A DNA stretch of 45,280 bases. Source: an uncultured Clostridia bacterium (GTDB lineage: Bacteria; Bacillota; Clostridia; Oscillospirales; Oscillospiraceae). The translations under genes and the position numbers were made by a program. Shown piece by piece: positions 1-8,782 of the stretch. Every line of letters starts with the position of its first letter. Positions within the stretch are counted from its first letter, which is position 1. The DNA lies in contig CAMHMZ010000019.1 in NCBI GenBank assembly GCA_946186375.1, forward strand, positions 1-45,280, read 5' to 3'. The notes under the pieces were generated by a model that was not told where the DNA came from, made no database searches, and saw only the letters and a list, made by a program, of their open reading frames with translations.

Positions 1-108
1 TCGGCGGGCGGCTGATAGCCGCCCCTACGACATCATTTCAAACGCAGCGCTAAACTGCCGTTTATCTCTGAAAACTAAAAACTGAAAACTGAAAACTAAA
101 AACTCCTC
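1..108 (-). repeat. Composite intergenic repeat, copy 1 (REP plus TTTTCAG tract)
   Basis: Read on the minus strand, this stretch has a TTTTCAG-like tract, then AGATAAACGG, then AGTTTAGCGCTG, then a GTAG foot and a 19-base palindrome (positions 6-24, GGGCGGCTGATAGCCGCCC; foot CTAC at 25-28). The same order of blocks recurs at about 8825-8922 (minus) and 20164-20280 (plus), so it is a dispersed composite element. The copy may extend beyond the left edge. No coding content is seen. Confidence 0.75.
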
Positions 109-123
109 CCCCCTGTAACGGGA

Positions 124-152
124 TTGCAAGCGGGCGCGGGATTTGGTACAAT
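124..152 (+). promoter_or_regulatory. Sigma-A-type promoter of the membrane Hsp70 pair
   Basis: TTGCAA at 124-129, a 17-base spacer, and TACAAT at 147-152. It lies 34 bases before the first start codon and immediately after the composite repeat. No other promoter is seen before the Hsp70-like gene. Confidence 0.6.
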
Positions 153-185
153 AATGAAAAACACCGGACGGAAAGAAGGAGCGGC

Positions 186-1028
186 ATGAACGACACCACG
201 ATGAAGGCTTTGCTGCTGTCCGACGAGGAGCGCGTGCGAAACGCCCTCAAGGCCGGGCAGAGCGTGGATCAGGACCGCGACAGCGGCGCGAGGATCCTCG
301 ACGAGGAGCTCGGCGCGCTGCTGCTGCGCTATAACGCGGCTTTCGTGGACGACCCGGAGCGGCAGGCGGCCGCCGACGCGATGACGGCCACGGCCCGCGA
401 GGGGCTGCGGCTTCTGGGGGCCAACCGTACGACGGTCAAAAGCACCCGCCGCGAGACGCGCGCCGGGGCGCCCTGGCTTTTGCTGCTCGCAGCCGCGCTG
501 AGCGCCGCGTCCGCCTGGCTTCTGACGCAAAAGCCCCCGTATTTCGCCGCGGCGGGCTTCGCACTCGCGCTCCTCTGCGCCTTCCTCTCCGGCAGGCTCT
601 GGACAAAGCCCGGCCAGGCGGCGGTCGAAAACACGCTTGATACCGATATCCTCTGGCAGACGCTGAGCCTGACGGCGGAGACGATCGACCGCAAGACAGA
701 CGAGCTCTCCTCGCTCGCGCGCGCCCGCCGCGAGGAGGCGAAGGCCGCCGAGCGGGACAAGCTCCCGCTTGGGGAGAAGGAGCTTGAGCTCATGGAGGAA
801 CTGCTGGAGGCGCTCTACACCGCAAACGGCGACTACGCGCTCTTGAAGCTCAGGCGCCTGCGCCCCTATCTGAAGGAGAAGGGCCTGGAGCTGGTGGACT
901 ACAGCGCCGACACGGCGGAGCTTTTCGAGCTGATGCCGTCAAAAAACGCGGCTGTCACGCTGCGTCCGGCGATCGTGCACGAAAAGAAGCTGCTGGCGGC
1001 CGGCCGCGCGACGGCGCCGTTAGGCTGA
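186..1028 (+). CDS. GrpE-like membrane protein, partner of the adjacent Hsp70-like ATPase
   Basis: 280 residues; the ATG follows an AAGGAG site. The N-terminal ~90 residues are charged and helical. Two hydrophobic segments (about 96-113 and 119-136) form a likely membrane hairpin. The remainder is a charged helix (about 150-230) and a short C-terminal part with LELVDYSADTAELFELMPS and TLRPAIV (about 234-264). This order, a long helix then a small domain with an ...LRPAIV... strand, resembles the GrpE nucleotide-exchange factor, where the C-terminal strand commonly reads RPAMV. The next gene is an Hsp70-type ATPase 15 bases downstream, so a membrane-bound exchange-factor role is inferred. The similarity is weak and was judged by eye; a plain hypothetical membrane protein is the alternative. 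Confidence 0.5.
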   Translation: MNDTTMKALLLSDEERVRNALKAGQSVDQDRDSGARILDEELGALLLRYNAAFVDDPERQAAADAMTATAREGLRLLGANRTTVKSTRRETRAGAPWLLLLAAALSAASAWLLTQKPPYFAAAGFALALLCAFLSGRLWTKPGQAAVENTLDTDILWQTLSLTAETIDRKTDELSSLARARREEAKAAERDKLPLGEKELELMEELLEALYTANGDYALLKLRRLRPYLKEKGLELVDYSADTAELFELMPSKNAAVTLRPAIVHEKKLLAAGRATAPLG

Positions 1029-1043
1029 GGGGAGTGAGAGACA

Positions 1044-3122
1044 ATGCTGTTTTGGGGCTTTGACCTTGGCGACGGCGAGAGCGCGGTTGCCCGCACGGGC
1101 CAGGAGGGACAGGGCGCACCCGAGATCATGGAGGTGGAGGGCCGCCGGGTCTTCCTCACGGCCTGGGCGCTGATGAAAAGCGGCGAGGTCCGCATCGGGG
1201 AGAACGCGGCCAAGTCCGCCTCCGCCGCGATGCGCAGCGCCGCGCGCTTCAAGAGCCGCTTCCTCGACCCGCTGTCGGACAGCGGCGCCCTCGTCCGGGA
1301 TTTTTCTGCCCGCGTTCTGGAGTCGCTGCGCGGCAGCGGCGCGCTCAGAGGCGGCGAGAACGGCAACCGCTTCTATATCGGCTGCCCCGCCGGCTGGGAC
1401 GCGGCCGCGCGGCAGCGCTACGAGACCATTTTTGAAAACCTCGGCTGCCCCGACCCGCACGTCGTCTCGGAGTCGCGGGCGGTCATGGTGGGCTCCGTGC
1501 AGTCCAACTCCCTCCGGGACTACGTGGACCTGCGTACCAAATCCGTCCTCGTGGTGGACATCGGCTCCTCCACGACGGACTTTGCCTATATCCGCAAGGG
1601 CAGGGAGACCGAGATCCGCACGGGCGGCGAGGTGTCGCTCGGCGGCGGGATCATGGACGAGCTGCTGCTCGAGCGCTGCCTGGACGCCTCCCCGAACGCC
1701 GCGGAGCTGCGCCGGGTCTTCGCCGAGAGCGAGCCCTGGCGTGTCGATTGCGAGCTGCGCGCACGGCGGCTGAAGGAGCGCTATTTCTCCGCCCCGGCCG
1801 AGGCGCGCGGGACGGGGGACTTCAGCGAGCCTCTGCTGGTGAGCTACGACGAGCCGCTGCTGCTGGAGCTGACGATGGACGAAGAGGCAGCCGCCGCGCT
1901 GACGGACAGGGCCTGTGCGCAGCTCGGGGGGCGCTCCTTCCGCGCCGTCTTCTGCGAGGGGCTGCGCGAGGTGCGGCAGAGCATCGGCGAGGAGCCGCCG
2001 GAGCTTCTGTTTCTGACGGGCGGCGTCTCCCGCATGGACGCCGTGAAGGACTGGTGCCGCGAGGTCTTCCCCGAGGCGGTCATCTACACCGACCGCGAGC
2101 CGGAATTCAGCGTGGCGCGGGGCCTGGCCTGGTGCGGACGTATCGACGACGAGCTGCGGCGCTTCCGCGCGGAGGTGGCCGAGCTCATCGGCTCCGATAT
2201 CGTCGAGCAGATCGTCTCGGCCCGGCTCGGCGAGCTCTATCACAGCGCGCTCGACGCCTTGCTCGACCCGATGCTGGAAAAGGCGGTCAAGCCCGTGCTG
2301 CTCGACTGGCGCGACGGGCGGATCGACACGCTCTCCCACGCGGCGCAGACGCTGCAGGAGAAGATCCGCGTCTATCTCTATTCCGAGGAGGCCAAGGGCC
2401 TGCTCTTTGAGCCCGCGGACCGCTGGATGCGCAGCGTTTCGGAGGAGCTCGAGCACCACACCTCGCCCATCTGCCGCCGCTACCGCGTGCCGGACCGTTC
2501 GCTCGATCTGAGCGCGGGCCTCGCGGCCAGCGACCTGCATCTGCTCGAGCAGATCCAGACCAAGGAGGTCTTCGCCGGGGACACCCTCGCGGGCGCGGCC
2601 GTGCTCGTCGACTCCGTCGTCTCCGTCATCGTCACGCTCCTGTGCGGCGGCAGCGGCGTCGCGCTCGTCGCCGAGGGGCCCGCGGGCATCGCGGTCGGGC
2701 TGCTGATCTCCTTCGCGGTGCTGATCGCGGGCCATGTCATGGGCAAGAAGGCCATGGATGAAAAGCTCATGGAGGCCGATCTTCCGCTCTTCGTGCGCCG
2801 CCTCACGCTCACGCGCCTGCTGCCGAAGCTCGAAGCGCGCGAGCTGCGCCTGCCCTTCCCGGGCGCGGAGAACGCCGGGGACAGGGAGGGCGGGCTGCGC
2901 CTCAGGCTGCTGCCCAGGCTGCGCCGCGCCGAAAACGAGGACATCCCCGCCCACCGCATGCGCGCCATCCGCAGCAAGGTCGGCGCCAACTACGAAAAGC
3001 TTCTTGACGACACGGAGAACGAGGAAATGCGCGAGCTGAACGCGCGCATGAGCCGCGAGATCTCCGCGCAGATCGAGCAGCGCCTGAAAACCCTCTCCGA
3101 GCAGGTGGAGATCCCGCTGTAA
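1044..3122 (+). CDS. Hsp70-family ATPase with a C-terminal membrane hairpin
   Basis: 692 residues; start chosen after a GGGGAG-type site, 15 bases behind the previous gene. The actin/Hsp70 ATPase fold is indicated by an N-terminal phosphate loop (FWGFDLGDGES), a second phosphate motif VVDIGSSTTDF (about 169-180), and the adenosine motif LFLTGGVSRM (about 321-330). A canonical substrate-binding domain is not recognisable. Instead there is a helical region, then two adjacent hydrophobic segments (about 518-566, glycine-rich between them), then a charged helical tail. It is therefore likely a membrane-tethered chaperone-like ATPase and not DnaK. It forms a two-gene unit with the GrpE-like membrane protein. 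No J-domain protein is in the window. Client and role are unknown. Confidence 0.75.
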   Translation: MLFWGFDLGDGESAVARTGQEGQGAPEIMEVEGRRVFLTAWALMKSGEVRIGENAAKSASAAMRSAARFKSRFLDPLSDSGALVRDFSARVLESLRGSGALRGGENGNRFYIGCPAGWDAAARQRYETIFENLGCPDPHVVSESRAVMVGSVQSNSLRDYVDLRTKSVLVVDIGSSTTDFAYIRKGRETEIRTGGEVSLGGGIMDELLLERCLDASPNAAELRRVFAESEPWRVDCELRARRLKERYFSAPAEARGTGDFSEPLLVSYDEPLLLELTMDEEAAAALTDRACAQLGGRSFRAVFCEGLREVRQSIGEEPPELLFLTGGVSRMDAVKDWCREVFPEAVIYTDREPEFSVARGLAWCGRIDDELRRFRAEVAELIGSDIVEQIVSARLGELYHSALDALLDPMLEKAVKPVLLDWRDGRIDTLSHAAQTLQEKIRVYLYSEEAKGLLFEPADRWMRSVSEELEHHTSPICRRYRVPDRSLDLSAGLAASDLHLLEQIQTKEVFAGDTLAGAAVLVDSVVSVIVTLLCGGSGVALVAEGPAGIAVGLLISFAVLIAGHVMGKKAMDEKLMEADLPLFVRRLTLTRLLPKLEARELRLPFPGAENAGDREGGLRLRLLPRLRRAENEDIPAHRMRAIRSKVGANYEKLLDDTENEEMRELNARMSREISAQIEQRLKTLSEQVEIPL

Positions 3123-3186
3123 CACGCAGGGAAGCCCACCCTGAAGAGGAGCCGCGCGTTTCCCGTCAGATTTCCGGAGGAAAAGC

Positions 3187-3215
3187 TGGACAAAGAAGAA
3201 ATGTTCTTTTATAGT
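3187..3215 (+). promoter_or_regulatory. Sigma-A-type promoter of the LRR/FN3 secreted protein
   Basis: TGGACA at 3187-3192, a 17-base spacer, and TATAGT at 3210-3215. It sits 55 bases before the ATG, which has an AAGGAGGAGG ribosome binding site. Confidence 0.6.
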
Positions 3216-3269
3216 GTTGGTATGGGTCATTCGGAAAAACAGATCGTAAACAAGGAGGAGGTTTTTTTC

Positions 3270-5417
3270 ATGAAGCGATTGTTAAAACGATCCCTTTGTC
3301 TGCTTCTGTGTCTGCTTCTGTGCCTGTCTCTGCTGCCTCAAGCGATGGCGGCGGAGGTCCTGCCCAACGCAAAGAGCGGGACCTGCGGCGAGGGGCTGAC
3401 CTGGAGCCTTTCGGACGACGGGGCGCTCAGTATCAGCGGCAGCGGCCCCATGAAAAACTATACTTACAGCGACGAGGCCCCCTGGGGGACGGAGATCAAG
3501 TCGGTCAGTATCGCAAGCGGTGTGACAAGCATCGGGGACAGCGCCTTTGAAGACTGCGAGTCGCTGAGTGCGGTGACGATCCCGGCGAGCGTGACGAGTA
3601 TCGGCCGCGCCGCCTTTTACGGCTGCAGATCGCTGAGCGCGGTGACGATCCCGGCGAGCGTGACGAGCATTGGCCCCATCGCCTTCTCGGAATGCAGCGC
3701 CCTCGGATCGGTGACGATCCCCGCGGGAGTGACGGAGCTCTCCGAGTCTCTGTTCTCCGACTGCTCCGCGCTGGCGGAGATCAAGCTGCCCGAAGGCCTG
3801 ACGAAGATCGGCGACGCCGCCTTCCGCAGCTGCTCCTCTCTGACCGCCCTGTCGATCCCCGGCAGCGTGAAGAGCATCGGAGAAAACGTGTTCATGGAAT
3901 GCGCCGCGTTGACGAGCGTGAACATCCCCTCGGGCGTGACCGCGATCAGAGACGGAACTTTCAACTCCTGCTACGAGCTCAAGGAGCTCAGCATCCCGGC
4001 GAGCGTGAAGAGCATCGGGGAATACGCCTTCTATTACTGCATGGCTCTGTCTTCGGTGACGATCCCGTCGGGCGTGGCGATCCTGCGCGAGGGCAGCTTC
4101 TCCCACTGCACATCGCTCAAGAGCGTGACCATCCCGGCGAGCGTGAAAACGATCGTCGGCTCGGAGCTCGACGATGAAGAGAGCGACGGGGACGAACCCC
4201 TCTATACCGACGCGGCCTTCCAGAAATGCAGCGCGCTGAAGGACGTCTATTACGGCGGCACGGAAGAGCAGTGGAGCGCCATCGCGATCGGAGAAAGCGG
4301 TAACGAGAGCCTCCTGAACGCGGCCAGGCACTGCGTCAGCGCGGGACTGCCCGCACCTCAGGTCAAGGGCTCGCATACAAACAAGGGCAAGCCCTCTCTG
4401 ACCTGGAAGAGCGTGGACGGCGCGGTGAAATACCAGGTCGCCCGTTCTGAGACCGGCGAGGAGGGAAGCTTCAAGATCGTCAAGACGACAGAGGCCACCA
4501 GCTTCAACAACAGCTCCGCCGTGACGGGCAAGACCTATTATTACCGGGTGCGCGGCGTCACGAGCGACGGAGAGGAGGGCCAGTACAGCGAAACCGTCAA
4601 GCTCACGGTCAAGCTCCCCGCACCGAGCCCGTCCGTCAAGCTCAACACCAAGGGCAAGCCCGCGCTGACCTGGAACAGCGTGGACGGCGCGGTGAAATAT
4701 CAGATCTACCGCAGCAAGACCGGCAAGAGCGGCAGCTTCAAGCGCATCGCGACCGTGACGGGAACAAAATACACCAACACAAAAGCCGAAGCGGGCACGA
4801 CCTACTTCTATAAGATCCGCGCCGTCAGCTCCACAGGGGCCAAGGGCATGTACAGCAAGGTCGTCAAGATCACGGCGAGGCCGAGTGCTCCCGCGGTGAC
4901 GGGCAAGCTGAACGCGAAGGGCAAGCCGGCGCTGACCTGGGCGGCGGTGGAAGGCGCGGTCAAGTATGAGGTCTTCCGCAGCAAGACCGGCAAAGAGGGC
5001 AGCTTCAAGATCCTCAAGACGGTCAAGACCACCAAGTATACCAACAGCGAAGCCGCCTCCGGCAGAACCTATTATTATCGCGTGCGCGCCGTGACGGCGG
5101 ACGGGACGCGGAGCGATTGGAGCGAGATCCTTCAGATCACTTCGAAGCCGCTGAGACCCGGCGTCAGAGGCAGACGCAACGATAAGGGCAAGCCCGAGCT
5201 GACCTGGGCGGCGGTGGAAGGCGCGGCCAAGTACGAGATCTGGCGCAGCACGACCGGCGAGGACGGCTCCTTCAAGCGCGTCAAGACGGTGACCGGGCTG
5301 AAGTACACGCACAGCAAGGCGACAAAGGGAAAAACCTATTATTACAAGGTCCGCGCGGTGACGGCGGACGGCGTGAACAGCGCCTTCAGCGCAGTCATCA
5401 AGCTCACGGCGAAATAG
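3270..5417 (+). CDS. Secreted protein with BspA-type leucine-rich repeats and four FN3-like repeats
   Basis: 715 residues. The ATG at 3270 is chosen because AAGGAGGAGG lies just upstream and a signal peptide follows directly (MKRLLKRSLC..., cleavage near AMA-AE at about residue 26). Residues about 75-330 are LRR_5/BspA-type repeats of about 23 residues, recognisable by ...LxxVTIPxSVTSIGxxAFxxC... and closed by a YYGGTEEQW motif typical of such proteins. Four fibronectin-III-like repeats of about 87 residues follow (from about 368), each with GKPxLTW, a VxGAxKYxVxRSxTG stretch and TYYYRVRAVT. There is no sortase signal, transmembrane anchor or S-layer domain, so release or non-covalent attachment is likely. 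Ligand binding or adhesion is inferred from the repeat types. Successive repeats are very similar at DNA level, which suggests recent expansion. Confidence 0.85.
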   Translation: MKRLLKRSLCLLLCLLLCLSLLPQAMAAEVLPNAKSGTCGEGLTWSLSDDGALSISGSGPMKNYTYSDEAPWGTEIKSVSIASGVTSIGDSAFEDCESLSAVTIPASVTSIGRAAFYGCRSLSAVTIPASVTSIGPIAFSECSALGSVTIPAGVTELSESLFSDCSALAEIKLPEGLTKIGDAAFRSCSSLTALSIPGSVKSIGENVFMECAALTSVNIPSGVTAIRDGTFNSCYELKELSIPASVKSIGEYAFYYCMALSSVTIPSGVAILREGSFSHCTSLKSVTIPASVKTIVGSELDDEESDGDEPLYTDAAFQKCSALKDVYYGGTEEQWSAIAIGESGNESLLNAARHCVSAGLPAPQVKGSHTNKGKPSLTWKSVDGAVKYQVARSETGEEGSFKIVKTTEATSFNNSSAVTGKTYYYRVRGVTSDGEEGQYSETVKLTVKLPAPSPSVKLNTKGKPALTWNSVDGAVKYQIYRSKTGKSGSFKRIATVTGTKYTNTKAEAGTTYFYKIRAVSSTGAKGMYSKVVKITARPSAPAVTGKLNAKGKPALTWAAVEGAVKYEVFRSKTGKEGSFKILKTVKTTKYTNSEAASGRTYYYRVRAVTADGTRSDWSEILQITSKPLRPGVRGRRNDKGKPELTWAAVEGAAKYEIWRSTTGEDGSFKRVKTVTGLKYTHSKATKGKTYYYKVRAVTADGVNSAFSAVIKLTAK

Positions 5418-5436
5418 CGCAAGGACGTTCTTGCGC
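5417..5436 (+). terminator. Short hairpin after the LRR/FN3 gene
   Basis: A 7-base-pair stem (GCGCAAG / CTTGCGC, loop GACGTT) begins at the last base of the stop codon. There is no T-run after it, so a role in termination is uncertain. Confidence 0.3.
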
Positions 5437-5489
5437 GGACGCGGCGCCTGTCTTCAGAAAACTTAAGAAGCGCTTCAAGGCCCTTCCTC

Positions 5490-5550
5490 TTGACAGGGGA
5501 AGGGTCTTGTGCTATCTTAGCTGTGTTAGCACGACTAATACAGTTAACAC
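5490..5550 (+). promoter_or_regulatory. Promoter and probable GntR operator of the regulator/ABC operon
   Basis: TTGACA at 5490-5495, a 17-base spacer and TATCTT at 5513-5518 form a near-consensus promoter. An inverted repeat with arms GTGTTA (5523-5528) and TAACAC (5545-5550) lies over the expected transcription start and just before the GTG start of the GntR gene. The position fits autorepression, as known for YtrA-type regulators; the regulator-operator pairing is inferred. The -35 box also lies inside a second dyad (CCCTTCC / GGAAGGG). Confidence 0.6.
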
Positions 5551-5563
5551 GGGAGGTGTCTGC

Positions 5564-5929
5564 GTGATCCAGATCAATTACCGCGATCCGCGGCCGATCT
5601 ACGAGCAGCTGCGAGACGGCTTTCGCCAGCTCATTTTGAGCGGGGTGCTGCCGCCGGGCGAGAAGCTGCCCTCGGTGCGGGAGCTGGCGGCCAGGCTCGC
5701 CATCAACCCCAACACCATCCAGCGCGCCTATCGCGAGCTGGAGGCCGAGGGCTGCATCTGCTCGGCGCCGGGGCGGGGGAGCTACGTCTGCAGGACGGAC
5801 GCGGCGAAGCTCGCGCGGCGCGCCGAGCTGACGGAGACGCTGAAAAACGCGGCGAAGGAGCTGCGCGCCCTCGGCCTGACGGACGGGGAGCTCGCGGCGC
5901 TCATAAAGGAGGAAAACGAGCATGCTTGA
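5564..5929 (+). CDS. GntR-family regulator, YtrA subfamily
   Basis: 121 residues from a GTG start, chosen because GGGAGG precedes it and the family consensus begins here (IQINYRDPRPIYEQLRDGFRQLILSG). The winged helix-turn-helix covers about 8-75, with PPGEKLPSVRELAARLAINPNTIQRAYRELEAEG. Only a short helical tail follows, so there is no large effector domain, as is usual for the YtrA subfamily. It overlaps the ABC ATPase gene by 8 bases and most likely represses the operon through the inverted repeat just upstream. Members of this subfamily often control transporters that respond to cell-envelope stress or antibiotics; the signal here is unknown. Confidence 0.88.
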   Translation: MIQINYRDPRPIYEQLRDGFRQLILSGVLPPGEKLPSVRELAARLAINPNTIQRAYRELEAEGCICSAPGRGSYVCRTDAAKLARRAELTETLKNAAKELRALGLTDGELAALIKEENEHA

Positions 5930-6815
5930 GGTGAAAGCGCTTGTCAAAAGCTTCGAGGGCTTCCGCGCGCTCGACGGCCTGACGCTGACGGCGCCGAAGG
6001 GCGCGGTCTACGGGCTCGTCGGCCCGAACGGCGCGGGCAAGTCCACGCTCATCCGCCATCTGGCGGGTATCTACCGTCAGGACGAGGGCGAGGCGCTCTT
6101 CGACGGACAGCCCATCTATGAAAACCCGGCGATCAAGGAAAAGATTGCCTACATCCCGGACGAGATCTTCTATTACACGCAGGCCAGCATCCGCGACATG
6201 GCGCGCTTTGCCGAGAGCATGTATCCGCGCTTCGACCGCGAGCGCTATGAAAAGCTGCGCGAGCTCTTCGCCCTCGACGAGCGGAGGCCCATGCGCAAGC
6301 TCTCCAAGGGCCAGCAGAAGCAGGCGGCCTTCCAGATCGCCATGGCCCAGCGGCCCGAGATCGTGCTGCTGGACGAGCCGGTGGACGGGCTCGACCCCGT
6401 GATGCGCCGCCAGGTCTGGAGCGTTCTGATGAGCGACGTGGAGCAGTACGGCACGACGGTGCTCGTCTCCTCGCACAATCTACGCGAGCTCGAGGACGTG
6501 TGCGACCACGTGGGCATCATGAACAAGGGGAAAATGCTCCTCGAGCGCAGCCTCAGCGAGCTGCAGGAGAACCTCGTCAAGATCCAGCTGGCCTATCCGG
6601 ACGGCGGCGAGCTGCCGGAGGGGCTGGAGATCGTACATCAGTCCGCCACGGGGCGGCTCAGGCAGCTCATCCTGCGCGGCTCGGCCGCGGAGCTGACGGA
6701 AAAGCTCAACGCCACGCAGCCCCTGTTTCTGGACGTGCTGCCGCTGACGCTGGAGGAGATCTTCATCTATGAGTTGGGAGGTGCCGACTATGAAGTCAAA
6801 GATCTCGTTCTTTAA
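5922..6815 (+). CDS. ABC transporter ATP-binding protein (YtrB-like)
   Basis: 297 residues; the ATG overlaps the end of the regulator gene and has GGAGG 11 bases upstream. Walker A is GPNGAGKST (about 34-42), the signature is degenerate as LSKGQQKQ (about 127-134), Walker B is IVLLDEPVDGLDP (about 147-159), and the switch histidine is in SSHNLRE. The C-terminal ~80 residues are the usual regulatory extension of exporter-type ATPases. It should energise the permease encoded next. Its last 26 bases overlap the permease gene, indicating translational coupling. Confidence 0.9.
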   Translation: MLEVKALVKSFEGFRALDGLTLTAPKGAVYGLVGPNGAGKSTLIRHLAGIYRQDEGEALFDGQPIYENPAIKEKIAYIPDEIFYYTQASIRDMARFAESMYPRFDRERYEKLRELFALDERRPMRKLSKGQQKQAAFQIAMAQRPEIVLLDEPVDGLDPVMRRQVWSVLMSDVEQYGTTVLVSSHNLRELEDVCDHVGIMNKGKMLLERSLSELQENLVKIQLAYPDGGELPEGLEIVHQSATGRLRQLILRGSAAELTEKLNATQPLFLDVLPLTLEEIFIYELGGADYEVKDLVL

Positions 6816-8607
6816 TCGGGGCATTTCCCGCAATCTGCTGCGGCGCTTCTGGCCGCTGTGGGCGGCGTGGCTCGTCTTCCTGCTGCTGCTCGTCCCCGGC
6901 TCGCTCAGCGGCACGGCGGACATGATCCGCCGGGGCTTCGAGCAAAGCCTCAACATCGAGCTTATCCGGATCAGCCTCTCCCTCGTCTTCTTTGCGGCCC
7001 CCGTCAGCGTGGCCGCGGCGATGGCGATGTTCCACTATCTGTACCAGAGCCGCAGCTGCGGTATGATGAACGCCCTGCCCCTGCGCCGCGAGACGATGTT
7101 CTCCACGGCCTATTGGACAGGACTTGTGCCGCTGCTGCTCGCGGAAATCTTTACGGCGCTGCTGACGGCGCTGCTCTACTGCCCGGGCGGCCTGCTGCGC
7201 CTGACGACGGCGCTGGATTTCCTGGCGCTGACGGCGCTGGCGACCGTCGCCTTCTACGGTCTCGCGGTCTTCTGCGGGATGCTGACGGGCAATCTTCTGG
7301 TGCTGCCGGTGCTGTTCGTGCTGCTGGGGCTCTCCGCCGCGGTAGCCGAAGGCTGCGCCCGCTGCCTGCTGGAGGCCTTCGTCTACGGCATGCGCCGCCC
7401 CTCGCTGAGCTTCGGCTTCCTCGCGCCGCTCTATCAGCTCGCGCGCATCCTCAATTATGACGTCCCCGAGGAGGACAGCTACCGGATCATCGGCTACGGT
7501 CTGCTCGCCGCTTACGGCGCGGCGGGGCTCGTGCTGAGCTTTGTCTCGCTGCTGCTGTATCGCCGCCGCCGCATGGAGGCGGCCACGGACACCGTGGCGA
7601 TCCCGGTGCTCAAGCCCGCCTTCAAATACTGCATGAGCCTCGGCACGGCGCTGGTGCTTGCGTATGTGATGCTCCAGTATTTCATCACGCTCCCGGTCAA
7701 CGGCAGGGCCAACGCCTGGATCGTGCTTGGCCTGATGCTCGTCGGCGCCTTCCTCGGCTACTTTGCCGCGGAGATGCTGATCCAGAAGACGCTGCGGGTC
7801 TTCCACCGCGGCTGGCGCGGGCTGGCCGCAGCCTGCGCGGTGGTGGCTGTGTTCGTGCTGGCCTTCCGCTTTGACCTCTTCGGCTATGAGCGCCGCGTGC
7901 CCGCGGCGGAAAACGTGGAGCAGGTCATCGTCGAGTGCATGGGCAAGGAGGCGCGCCTCACAGAAAAGGAGAATATCGCCGCCGCGCTGGACTTCCACCG
8001 CGATGTGCTCGCCGCGCGCGGGCGGGACAGGAGCTATGACGACGGCTCGTACTCCGTGCAGCTGAGCTATTCGCTCGGCGGCGAGAAAGTCATGCTGCGC
8101 AGCTATCTGCTGACGCGGACAGCGGACGATGCGCTCGTGCGCGAGGCGGAGGCGCTTTTGAACTGCCACGAGGCGATTCTCGCGCGCGTCGTGAAGGAGC
8201 TGCCCGTGGAGGAGCAGTTTATCGACTCGGCCGAGGTGGAGTACGGACAGTGGTATCCGCGCATGGACACGGGGGAGGAGGACTTCGGCTTTTCGACGCT
8301 GGAGCTGACGCGGGCGGAGGCGATGAGCCTCTACCGGGAGGGCGTCCTGCCCGACGCGGAGGCCGACGCCATCGGCCGCGTGCACCTCGTCACGGACAAG
8401 GCCTACGCCGGGAGCACCTATCCCCTCACGATCCGCATCGACCTGCGCGAGCCGGACCGGCAGGGCTACACACCGTATTATTTCATCATCGTCGACGTCG
8501 AAAAGGACTCGGTGAACACCCTGCGCTGGCTGCGTGAGCACACGCAGCTCGAGCTCAAGACCTGGGAAGACTGGGGCGTCTCCACCGATTTTGACTATTA
8601 CGGCTGA
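6790..8607 (+). CDS. Large ABC-2-type permease with C-terminal soluble domain
   Basis: 605 residues. The ATG at 6790 is preferred over an upstream in-frame ATG because GGGAGG lies 9 bases before it. Residues about 10-380 hold roughly ten hydrophobic segments typical of ABC-2 permeases. The final ~215 residues (from about 380) are hydrophilic, with ENVEQVIVECMGKEARLTEKENIAAALDFH at the start, and are probably extracytoplasmic. The layout of permease plus soluble tail, behind a YtrA regulator and one ATPase, recurs in Clostridia (my recollection is of DUF6449-type permeases; not checked). The substrate is unknown. Confidence 0.8.
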   Translation: MKSKISFFNRGISRNLLRRFWPLWAAWLVFLLLLVPGSLSGTADMIRRGFEQSLNIELIRISLSLVFFAAPVSVAAAMAMFHYLYQSRSCGMMNALPLRRETMFSTAYWTGLVPLLLAEIFTALLTALLYCPGGLLRLTTALDFLALTALATVAFYGLAVFCGMLTGNLLVLPVLFVLLGLSAAVAEGCARCLLEAFVYGMRRPSLSFGFLAPLYQLARILNYDVPEEDSYRIIGYGLLAAYGAAGLVLSFVSLLLYRRRRMEAATDTVAIPVLKPAFKYCMSLGTALVLAYVMLQYFITLPVNGRANAWIVLGLMLVGAFLGYFAAEMLIQKTLRVFHRGWRGLAAACAVVAVFVLAFRFDLFGYERRVPAAENVEQVIVECMGKEARLTEKENIAAALDFHRDVLAARGRDRSYDDGSYSVQLSYSLGGEKVMLRSYLLTRTADDALVREAEALLNCHEAILARVVKELPVEEQFIDSAEVEYGQWYPRMDTGEEDFGFSTLELTRAEAMSLYREGVLPDAEADAIGRVHLVTDKAYAGSTYPLTIRIDLREPDRQGYTPYYFIIVDVEKDSVNTLRWLREHTQLELKTWEDWGVSTDFDYYG

Positions 8608-8614
8608 AGCGGAG

Positions 8615-8651
8615 AACACGGGGATGGGAAGCATGCTTCCCACCCCGTGTT
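8615..8651 (+). terminator. Terminator after the GntR/ABC operon
   Basis: Strong hairpin with arms AACACGGGG...TGGGAAGC and GCTTCCCA...CCCCGTGTT, starting 8 bases after the stop codon and running into TTAGTTTTC. Confidence 0.7.
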
Positions 8652-8782
8652 TAGTTTTCTGAAGTCAGTTTTCAGTTTTCAGATAAGCGACAAACAAGAG
8701 TTTAGCGCTGTCATTCTGAGGAGCGCCAGCGACGAAGAATCTTAAGATCCTTCGACTCGCTTCGCTCGCTCAGGATGACGCC

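Noticed and set aside
1020..3230. Long open frame (736 codons) on the minus strand opposite the Hsp70-like gene
   Set aside because: It is the shadow of a GC-rich gene: composition is arginine-, histidine- and glutamine-rich with no recognisable domain, whereas the plus strand has clear Hsp70 motifs.
5466..5482. Catabolite-control (cre) site near AAGAAGCGCTTCAAGG
   Set aside because: It deviates from the cre consensus at key positions and lies upstream of the -35 box without other support.
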